Shown here one piece after another: positions 44,730 through 50,988 of a stretch of DNA of 50,988 nt; the stretch's first letter is position 1, and the number at the start of each line of letters is the position of its first letter. The stretch is taken from assembly GCA_023382715.1 (NCBI GenBank), contig JAHDWP010000017.1:17772-68759 (forward strand), read 5' to 3'. The stretch comes from Anaerolineae bacterium. GTDB taxonomy: Bacteria > Chloroflexota > Anaerolineae > Aggregatilineales > Aggregatilineaceae. The position numbers were made by a program, and so were the translations under genes. The notes below the pieces were generated by a model that saw only the letters and a list, made by a program, of their open reading frames with translations, had not been told where the DNA came from and searched no databases.

Positions 44730-47083
44730 ACTTCGCCTCCTTCTCGCCGGTAGTGGCTCTGTGCGAGGGAACGCGCTCGCTCGCGAAGCTGGACGACGGG
44801 CGCCGGCAGCAACCCTTCGGGCCGCAGGATGACCATCGCCACCAGCAGCGCGCCAAAGACCATGATGCGGTACGTCTCAAGCTGGCGCAGCACTTCCGGC
44901 ACGCCGATCAGGGCGATGGCCCCCATGATCACGCCCGGCACGCTGCCCATGCCGCCAATGATGACCAGGCTGAGCACTTCAATAGACACGTCCAGCCGGA
45001 AGTCGTTGGGATAGATGTTGCGCTGACGGGCGGCGAACAGCACGCCGCCAATACCCGCGAACGCCGCGCCGATGGCGAACGCCGTCAGCTTGGACTGCAC
45101 CAGGTGAATGCCCACAGACTGGGCGATGGCCTCGTCGCTCTTCATCGCGCTCCAGGCGCGACCCGTGCGCGAACCCTTCAGGCGCAGCGAGAAGAAGGCG
45201 ATCACTCCCACCCCGATCAGCACCAGGTACACCATCGAAAGGTAGCCCACGCCGCCCGTCGCCCCGGCGGGCAGGGGCCGGGGAATCTCCAGCACGCCCT
45301 GCGGCCCGCCGGTGTAGTCGCGCAGGTTGGTGAACAGCAGGCGGATGATCTCCCCGAAGCCGAGCGTGACGATGGCCAGGTAATCGCCGCGCAGGCGCAG
45401 CACGGGAATGCCCAGCGCGATGCCGGACAGCAGCGACATGATAGTGCCGATGATGATGCCCACCAGGAACGGGGAAGCCTTGGAGAACAGCCGATCGTAG
45501 AGGCCCGTCCCTTCGAACAGCGAGGCCACCAGCGCGCTGAGCAGGATGGCTGTCACCGTGATCAGCGCGGTCATGCTGCCACCCGGACGCCCCGAATAGG
45601 CCACCAGCGGGCGCTGGCGCTCCCAGGGCCGGCGCACTGCCGGCGGGCGGCGCCGCCAGATGCGAATCCCCAGGTAGGCGACCACCAGGGTGACGATCAT
45701 CGTGGTCGGCACCCACCCGGCCAGCTTGATCACCATCTCGTCGTTGCCGGCGAACTTCAGCCCGGTGGGCTTGCCGTCCGCGCCCAGCGCCATCTGGTTG
45801 GACGAGAGGAAGGCATACGAGTACGCGCCGAGGGCGAAGAAGGCCACATAGCCCAGGTCCAGCAGGCCGGCGTAGCCCACCACGATGTTCAGCCCCAGGC
45901 CGAGCATGACGTTGATGCCCACGATGGTCATCACGTCGTTCTGGCCCTGGTTGAGGTAGAGCGGCATCAGCAGCACGGCCAGGATCGCCCCCGTGCCGGC
46001 GAGTTGCGTCTCGAAGCGACCGGGCGTGCGCAGCCCGACGATGTTCTGCACAGCCAGCAGCGCGCCAACGGCCAGCGTGAGCACGATGCTGATCGTCTCG
46101 CTGCCGCCCAGCGCCTTAGAGGTCGCCAGGAAGTAGGTGCGGCTGCCGATAATCCGCCACAGCCCCAGGCCGATCATCACGGCGATGATCCCCAGGCAGA
46201 GCGCCAGCCGCGCCCGGTAGCTCAGGCCGACATCGGTGGGCCGCGCGGCGCGCACGGCGACCAGCCCGAACAGGATGATGGCGAAGCCGATCAGCAGTTG
46301 GACTTCCTGGGCGCTCCCGCCCAGGTTGATGATGGGGTTGATCGTGCTGTACGTGCCGGTCGCCGCCCGGTACGTGCCGTGGCCGACGGTCAGCCACAGC
46401 AGCGCGAAGAAGACGGGCGGCAGCAGCAGCAGCCCGCTGTGCGCCTGGGGGCTGGTCGCCAGATAGGCCCGCGTCCGCTTCCAGGTGTCTCCCAGCCGGG
46501 CCACGCTGAACCCCCAGACCAGCAGCACCCCCAGCAGCCCGGCGAGGATCAGCACGATCAGGAAGCCGTAGAAGCCGCCGATCACCAGGTTGATGTCCAC
46601 CAGCTCCAGGCCCGTCTCCGAGTCGAAGGTCAGGCGCATGGGGTTGGTGCGCAGCGGCTTGCCTTCCGGGTACGCGCCGGTGAGCGGATCGCGCGCGGGG
46701 TTGGCGAACAGCTCGCTGGCGGGCACGCCAGAGAGCACGGTCATGGTCTGGGGCGACACCGAGTAGAAGTAGTCGTTGACCTTGATGTTGCGCTCCTGCC
46801 AGCGATTGATCAGCGCCATGAACAGGAACACCAGCAGCGCCGCAGCCAGGCCCAGGGCCAGGGCGTTGCCCAGCAGATGCCCGATGCCGTGCTCGCGCAG
46901 GCGGCGCGCCAGGCGCACCCCGAAGATCAGCGCGACCAGCAGGAACAACGGCAGGGCGATGCTGGTCAGGTTGACCGGGACGCCCAGCAGGATCAGGAAG
47001 ATGATGATCAGCCCGACGGTGAAGCCGGAAAGAGTCCCTTCGCGCGCCGAGGCGACGAACTGTCGGGTGCGTGTCTGAAGCAT
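44726..47083 (-). CDS. livM: branched-chain amino acid ABC permease LivM, greatly extended
   Basis: A 785-residue permease; E. coli LivM has about 425. The LivM core runs from about residue 360, beginning with the segment GLGLNIVVGYAGLLDLGYVA (394-413), then PVLRLRGDYLAIVTLGFGEI, YTGGPQGVLEIPRPL, SRTGRAWSAMKSDE and the C-terminal GGMGSVPGVIMGAI to ILRPEGLL. The first 355 residues are an additional membrane part with about eight helices and an exported-looking loop (about 105-160) rich in polar residues. A further insert of about 90 residues follows the first core helices. Whether the extra part is a fused membrane domain or family variation in this phylum is not known. It couples to livG by a 4-base overlap. 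Confidence 0.9.
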   Translation of the reverse strand: MLQTRTRQFVASAREGTLSGFTVGLIIIFLILLGVPVNLTSIALPLFLLVALIFGVRLARRLREHGIGHLLGNALALGLAAALLVFLFMALINRWQERNIKVNDYFYSVSPQTMTVLSGVPASELFANPARDPLTGAYPEGKPLRTNPMRLTFDSETGLELVDINLVIGGFYGFLIVLILAGLLGVLLVWGFSVARLGDTWKRTRAYLATSPQAHSGLLLLPPVFFALLWLTVGHGTYRAATGTYSTINPIINLGGSAQEVQLLIGFAIILFGLVAVRAARPTDVGLSYRARLALCLGIIAVMIGLGLWRIIGSRTYFLATSKALGGSETISIVLTLAVGALLAVQNIVGLRTPGRFETQLAGTGAILAVLLMPLYLNQGQNDVMTIVGINVMLGLGLNIVVGYAGLLDLGYVAFFALGAYSYAFLSSNQMALGADGKPTGLKFAGNDEMVIKLAGWVPTTMIVTLVVAYLGIRIWRRRPPAVRRPWERQRPLVAYSGRPGGSMTALITVTAILLSALVASLFEGTGLYDRLFSKASPFLVGIIIGTIMSLLSGIALGIPVLRLRGDYLAIVTLGFGEIIRLLFTNLRDYTGGPQGVLEIPRPLPAGATGGVGYLSMVYLVLIGVGVIAFFSLRLKGSRTGRAWSAMKSDEAIAQSVGIHLVQSKLTAFAIGAAFAGIGGVLFAARQRNIYPNDFRLDVSIEVLSLVIIGGMGSVPGVIMGAIALIGVPEVLRQLETYRIMVFGALLVAMVILRPEGLLPAPVVQLRERARSLAQSHYRREGGEV

Positions 47084-47086
47084 GGC

Positions 47087-48640
47087 CTACACCTTCTTTT
47101 CCGCCAGCACTTCGCCGAAGATGCCCGTGGGTCGGAAGACGAGCACCAGCACCAGCAGGCTGAAGGCGATCACGTCTTTGTATTCGGCGTTGATGCCGAG
47201 CATGGTCGGCCCCAGCGCCTCGACCAGCCCCAGGAAGAACCCGCCGAACATCGCGCCGGGGATGTTGCCAATGCCGCCCAGCACCGCCGCCGTGAAGGCC
47301 TTCAGGCCGGGGATGAAGCCCGCCCGAAAGTTGAACGACTGGTTGTGGAAGCCCATCATGACGCCCGCCGCGCCCGCCAGCAGCGCGCCGATGGCGAAGG
47401 TGATGACGATGACCTGGTTCACGTCCACGCCCATCAGCGCCGACGTGGGCTTGTCTTCGGCCACGGCGCGCATGGCGCGCCCGGTCTTGGATCGCTGCAC
47501 GAACGTATAGAGCAGCACCATCAGCACCAGGGAGACGACGACGACGATGATGCCCGTCTTGGTGACGGGGATGGTGCCCAGGTCGCCAATGCGCACATTG
47601 ATGGTGCCATCAATCAGCTTGGGGCGGCTGTAGGCCCGCTTTGAAGGGCCGAAGACGTTGAGCATGGCCTGCTGCAGGAAGAAAGAAGCGCCAATGGCGC
47701 TGATCAGCGGGGTCAGGCGGGGCGCTCCGCGCAGCGGGCGATAGGCGATGCGCTCCACAGTGATCGCCACCAGCATGGAGACGATCATGCCCACCGCCAC
47801 CACGAACAGCAGCGCCACAATGGTGGTGATCGCTTCGTAGACGTGCGGGGCGAAGCCGCCCAACGCCTGCAGCAGCCCGTAGCCGATCAGCGCGCCGACC
47901 AGAAAGCGCACGGGCAGGCTGAACAGGGTGAGGACCCAGGTGGGGTCTGGCTCGGCGGCGCGGGCGGTGCGTTTGCGCCCGGCGCGCGCGGCCAGAGTCT
48001 CCAGTGGCAAGAACAGCACGGCGAACAGCAGGGGGAGCAGCACCGCCGCGACGCTGGCCGCGCCGACTTCGAACGTGCCGTCGCCCAGGTTCAGCACATA
48101 GGTCAGGGCGAACCACCCGCCGAACGTGCCCATGACCAGCACTTCGCCATGCGCGAAATTGATCATGAACAGGATGCCATAAACCAGCGTATAGCCCAGC
48201 GCGACGAGGGCGTAGACGCCGCCGAGCACCAGGCCGTTGACCAGTTGCAGGCCCCACAGCGTGATCGGGTAGCGCGCCGGGTCGGCCTGCACCACGCTGG
48301 CCACGCGCGCCGACAGCGCCAGGAAGAAAATGACGCCCAGATAATTGATGAACAGCCGTGTGGACGAGACAGGCTCTTCGCCGCGCGACCGGCTGTATAG
48401 CGTGGCCAGCAGCGCGACCAGCCCCACCGCGGCATAGGCCCACAGGAAGCTGCCCAGCGCATCGCTCACCGTCCGATAGAGATCATCGGCTGGCGTGCCA
48501 AACAGGCCGGAGGTGAGGGCGATGACCCAGAAGATACGTACCGTGGCGATCAAAGCCCCCCAGCCGAAATACTGGCTGCTGAGCCGATCAGCATCGAGTG
48601 TGATGCGCCCTAACCGGCGAGTCTGGGTGACCTGCGCCAT
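47087..48640 (-). CDS. livH: branched-chain amino acid ABC permease LivH, extended
   Basis: A 517-residue permease against about 308 in E. coli. The LivH core begins near residue 128 with LQLVNGLVLGGVYALVALGY and INFAHGEVLVMGTFGGWFAL. An additional N-terminal part of about 125 residues adds three likely membrane helices, and an insert of about 95 residues (about 180-275) separates the first and second core blocks. The core then continues with AITVERIAYRPLRGAPRLTP, ISAIGASFFLQQAMLNVFGP and the C-terminal VLGGIGNIPGAMFGGFFLGL. With LivM it forms the membrane channel. The start is 333 bases after livK. Confidence 0.9.
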   Translation of the reverse strand: MAQVTQTRRLGRITLDADRLSSQYFGWGALIATVRIFWVIALTSGLFGTPADDLYRTVSDALGSFLWAYAAVGLVALLATLYSRSRGEEPVSSTRLFINYLGVIFFLALSARVASVVQADPARYPITLWGLQLVNGLVLGGVYALVALGYTLVYGILFMINFAHGEVLVMGTFGGWFALTYVLNLGDGTFEVGAASVAAVLLPLLFAVLFLPLETLAARAGRKRTARAAEPDPTWVLTLFSLPVRFLVGALIGYGLLQALGGFAPHVYEAITTIVALLFVVAVGMIVSMLVAITVERIAYRPLRGAPRLTPLISAIGASFFLQQAMLNVFGPSKRAYSRPKLIDGTINVRIGDLGTIPVTKTGIIVVVVSLVLMVLLYTFVQRSKTGRAMRAVAEDKPTSALMGVDVNQVIVITFAIGALLAGAAGVMMGFHNQSFNFRAGFIPGLKAFTAAVLGGIGNIPGAMFGGFFLGLVEALGPTMLGINAEYKDVIAFSLLVLVLVFRPTGIFGEVLAEKKV

Positions 48641-48751
48641 GATGATCCTCCATCTGCAGGCGTGCCGCAGCCCGCGCTGCCTGTGAGACTAGGGGATGGG
48701 TGAGAGTGCGCCGTAGGACCCGTAATACCTAATGCGTGCGCGTCTTGGGTG

Positions 48752-48797
48752 AAAAATTGTACCAGCGCCATAACAGAATCCGCAATTATGGCGCTGG
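48752..48797 (-). terminator. attenuator-like terminator between livK and livH
   Basis: On the minus strand CCAGCGCCATAA (plus 48797-48786), a 12-base loop, and TTATGGCGCTGG (48773-48762) form a perfect 12-base-pair stem followed by TACAATTTTTC. It would end part of the transcripts after livK. Confidence 0.75.
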
Positions 48798-48882
48798 CCT
48801 GATTCATTAGGTTATGGGGTAGGCGCGGTGGGCGTATGCAAAGATTCGCAGCGACTCGCCTGAGACCGAGCGAAGGGCTGTC

Positions 48883-48914
48883 CTGGAGGGGCGTATCGCG
48901 ATACGCCCCTCCAG
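48883..48914. repeat. R2 perfect palindrome
   Basis: A 32-base perfect palindrome with 16-base arms: outer CTGGA/TCCAG, core GGGGCGTAT and ATACGCCCC around CGCG. It lies in the livK-livH gap. Confidence 0.92.
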
Positions 48915-48973
48915 ACGCCCCTATCTGACGGGTTTTGCATGCACCCGGCACCATCCCCCCGGCTCGCCGGAGA

Positions 48974-50188
48974 CTACTCTACTTCCATCTCCAGCAGGTC
49001 TTCGGGCACTTCAATCTGGATGAACTCGCCGTCTTCGACCACGTAAATGGCGAAGATGGTCGCGCCGCAGTCACCGTTCTCGGTGCAGGTCAGCGTGCCG
49101 GTCAGCCCTTCGTAGTCCGTAGTATTGCGCAGGGTCTCGATCAGCGCCTCGCGGTCAATGACCAGGTTGCCCTCGCCGTCAACCGTTGATACGGCGTCAA
49201 TGGCGGCGAAGACCATGCCCGCTGCGTCGGCGGTATGGTAGTGGAACGGCCCCAGGTCTGTCGGCTTGACGCCAAACAGCTCTTCGTACTTAGCGTCAAA
49301 ATCTTCATAGACCAGTTCGGGCGGGAAGCTGGCATAGACGCCTTCCGCAGCATTGCCAGCGCCCCTGATGGTCGCCTCGCCCTTGATGCCATCCGGGCCG
49401 AAGAAGATCACGTCCCCCAGGCCCACGTCGTTCTTCTGCGGGATGAGCAGCACAGCCTGCTGCTCGTAGCCACCGAAGAAGATCACTTCCGGCCCCAGCG
49501 CCACCAGCGGGGTGAGCACCGGGCGGTAGTCCTGGTCATCCACATTGATGCCTTCGAAGGCCACCACTTCGCCGCCCAGCCGCTCGAACTCATCGGCGAC
49601 GGCGCGGGCCAGGCCCAGGCCATAGGTATCGTTGTCGTGCAGCGCGGCCAGCTTGCGCGCGCCCAGAATCTTGTAGATGTAGTTGGCGTCGTACACGCCC
49701 TGCACGCTGTCCAGCGGGGCGGTGCGGTTGATGACGGTCAGCCCGCGCGAGGTCACTTCGACCGCGGTGGCGCTGGGCGACATCATGGCGATGCGCGCTT
49801 CTTCGTACACGTTGGAGGCGGCGATGGTCGCGCCAGAGCAGATGTGCCCGATCACGGCTACCACCTGCGGGTCGGAAGCGATGCGGTTGGCCACCGTCGT
49901 CGCGTCATCGCCGGAGCAGCGATCGTCCTCGACGAACGTCTCGACTTCGAAGCCCTTGATGCCGCCGGCATCGTTGAGGAACCAGGTGGCTGTCTGGGCT
50001 GCCTGTGCAATGTCCAACCCAAATTCGGGGATCACGTTGGTCAGATCAGTGGCGATGGCGATCTTGATTTTCTCGCCAGGCTTGACGACGACCTGGCCGC
50101 CATCCTGGGCCTGCACGGGCAGCGCGCTCACGACGAGCAGGGCGCTGACCAGCAGGAACAGGAACCGTAGGGACTTGCTCTTGTGCAT
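48974..50188 (-). CDS. livK: branched-chain amino acid ABC transporter substrate-binding protein LivK-like
   Basis: A 404-residue periplasmic-type binding protein (Peripla_BP_6 family). The ATG at 50188 follows GAGAGAG and begins the signal peptide KSLRFLFLLVSALLVVSALP, then VQAQ, a likely cleavage site. Mature segments include KIAIATDLTNVIPEFGLDIA, EVETFVEDDRCSGDDATTVA, VIGHICSGATIAASNVYEEA and LAALHDNDTYGLGLARAVAD. It binds the substrate outside the membrane and delivers it to LivHM. The ligand (branched-chain or other hydrophobic amino acids, or amides) cannot be told from sequence. It is the first gene of the operon. Confidence 0.93.
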   Translation of the reverse strand: MHKSKSLRFLFLLVSALLVVSALPVQAQDGGQVVVKPGEKIKIAIATDLTNVIPEFGLDIAQAAQTATWFLNDAGGIKGFEVETFVEDDRCSGDDATTVANRIASDPQVVAVIGHICSGATIAASNVYEEARIAMMSPSATAVEVTSRGLTVINRTAPLDSVQGVYDANYIYKILGARKLAALHDNDTYGLGLARAVADEFERLGGEVVAFEGINVDDQDYRPVLTPLVALGPEVIFFGGYEQQAVLLIPQKNDVGLGDVIFFGPDGIKGEATIRGAGNAAEGVYASFPPELVYEDFDAKYEELFGVKPTDLGPFHYHTADAAGMVFAAIDAVSTVDGEGNLVIDREALIETLRNTTDYEGLTGTLTCTENGDCGATIFAIYVVEDGEFIQIEVPEDLLEMEVE

Positions 50189-50715
50189 GGTGTGCTCTCT
50201 CCTCAAACTAAACGAACTCAGCGAACTGCAGGACGGTGTGTGACGTCAGTTTTGCAAGCGAAAGGCTGTCGAGCCATGCGGCTGCCTGGTAGGGTGGTGT
50301 TCTCGCCAGCACAGATACAGGGGCACCTCCTTCCGCAGCATTGCCAGGTCAGCGCGACGAATACAGACTACCGGTGCCGGTCCCAACGCGGGCGCGCCAG
50401 GGCAGCCCGCCGCGGACCTGTAGGGAGTAACATTTAAGAGTGGATGGCTATGGTACCCACACTGCTCAATTTTCGCCAAACCCAAGCTGTTACAGTGTTA
50501 CGCTGTCCTGAGCATTGCCAGATTGTGATGCAACAAGGGCAATTGTACGGTATGCCGCCAGCGGGCATTTGTTGAAATTGCACAAGGGGGTTCCTCCCTC
50601 CTGCCTCACTGTGCCCGGCCTGTTTTCCATGCGCGCTTCAGATTCGCTGAGGGGCACCGGTGCCCGGCGAGGGCGAGTGGCCGTTTGAGAAGCCGTGCGT
50701 CTGCGCCCCGGCTGA

Positions 50716-50751
50716 CCTCACCCCCGCTCGGAGAGGGGGCAGGGGGTGAGG
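50716..50751. repeat. R3-like palindrome, diverged copy
   Basis: CCTCACCCCC (50716-50725) and its exact complement (50742-50751) enclose GCTCGGAGAGGGGGCA, so 10 base pairs form the outer stem. It shares the CCTCACCCCCGCTC segment with the hairpin after sdhD. Confidence 0.65.
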
Positions 50752-50797
50752 TAAACCGGTGTGCAAGGCCAGCCGCGCGCCCCTTCCTGCGCCGGGT

Positions 50798-50922
50798 ATC
50801 TGTTCACTTGGTTGCCCAAACTGAAAGACCTGTGCCCGCCGCCCCCCATCCCCGACCCTTCCCCCACGAGGGGGGAAGGGAGAAAAGCGGCTTGCAAGCC
50901 CCTTCCTCTTCATGGGGGAGGT
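50798..50922. repeat. R6 dispersed repeat, copy 2
   Basis: Same orientation and layout as 37931-38053: ATCTGTTCAC at the start, then CTGAAAG, GCCGCCCCCCATCCCCGACC, CCCTTCCCCCAC and GGGAAGGGAGAAAAGCGGCT, with scattered differences. It ends just before the IS-like sequence at the window edge. Confidence 0.85.
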
Positions 50923-50934
50923 GAACAGGTGTTG

Positions 50935-50988
50935 TGTAGTGGACCCCAAAAACTGGACATGGAGCTAAGAGGGAACTAGAGTCCAGAA
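50935..50988 (+). mobile_element. possible IS3-family left end, cut by the window edge
   Basis: The sequence begins TGTAGTGGACCCCAAAAACT and goes on GGACA, which resembles the terminal inverted repeat of IS3/IS150-type elements (they usually start with TG and contain ACCCC-A-rich-CTGGACA). The remainder would be the leader of a transposase gene that lies beyond the window. Only one end is visible, so the call is tentative. Confidence 0.45.

Larger units (their letters stand above)
48641..48973. other. livK-livH intercistronic region
   Basis: A 333-base gap inside the liv operon. It contains an R2 perfect palindrome (48883-48914) and a terminator-like hairpin with a T-run (48752-48797). No gene is seen. 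The arrangement fits reduced transcription of the permease and ATPase genes relative to the binding protein. Confidence 0.65.
50189..50988. other. intergenic region with R3, R6 and IS-end-like sequence
   Basis: About 800 bases upstream of livK. The first part should hold the livK promoter; on the minus strand TTGGCG and TACCAT with an 18-base spacer (near 50450-50480) are a weak candidate. A palindrome with CCTCACCCCC (50716-50725) and GGGGGTGAGG (50742-50751) is R3-like, and an R6 copy lies at about 50798-50922. The last 54 bases resemble an IS3-family end. No intact gene is seen. Confidence 0.55.

Noticed and set aside
44699-47644. A plus-strand open frame of 981 codons
   Set aside because: It lies opposite livM and part of livH and is full of Gln, His, Asp and Arg typical of antisense reading of membrane protein codons.

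Overview
This window looks like a piece of a high-GC chromosome from a free-living heterotrophic bacterium, most likely of the phylum Chloroflexota (Anaerolineae-like). That placement is inference. It rests on the gene mix (a MocR-type regulator near pdxS, fused ADP-forming acyl-CoA synthetase, glpABC, very long LivH/LivM permeases) and on the many short palindromic repeats between genes. No rRNA, tRNA or CRISPR array was seen.

Layout. 1-4.3 kb: pseudouridine-phosphate glycosidase, a SAM methyltransferase and a GAF/histidine kinase, all on the minus strand. 4.3-8.1 kb: two minus-strand GT4 glycosyltransferases separated by a solitary TnpB element. 8.2-10.0 kb: an accessory island with a NotI-like restriction endonuclease, interrupted by one in-frame amber codon, and its Dam-type adenine methylase. 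10.1-17.1 kb: MocR regulator, secreted alpha/beta hydrolase, pdxS, acyl-CoA synthetase (ADP-forming) and a carboxylesterase-like hydrolase. 17.1-21.2 kb: a small membrane protein and the sdhABCD operon (complex II). 21.6-24.4 kb: a tandem pair of GNAT-like proteins and a DUF2892-like membrane peptide. 25.0-28.3 kb: a 2-oxoacid dehydrogenase operon (E1alpha, E1beta, E2; no E3 here). 28.5-30.4 kb: a URO-D-family protein and an SDR. 30.5-34.9 kb: glpABC. 35.2-37.8 kb: SixA phosphatase, a PD-(D/E)XK nuclease-like protein, a SpoU-family RNA methylase and an unknown. 38.1-39.6 kb: glpK. 39.9-42.3 kb: a 65-aa Cys-rich protein, an alpha/beta hydrolase and phosphofructokinase. 42.6-50.2 kb: a complete livKHMGF amino-acid ABC importer with a trailing lipoprotein gene. 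The last 54 bases look like the start of an IS3-type element.

Metabolism. Glycerol-3-phosphate (GlpK, GlpABC), glycolysis (Pfk), a pyruvate/acetoin-type dehydrogenase, complex II, ADP-forming acyl-CoA synthetase and amino-acid uptake together describe a respiring heterotroph that uses glycerol, sugars and amino acids.

The most unusual signals are (i) the NotI-like restriction-modification pair with its single amber stop, (ii) two families of near-perfect intergenic palindromes whose arms change together between copies, including a filled versus empty site comparison, (iii) the interleaved inverted repeats before tnpB, and (iv) the greatly extended LivM and LivH permeases.
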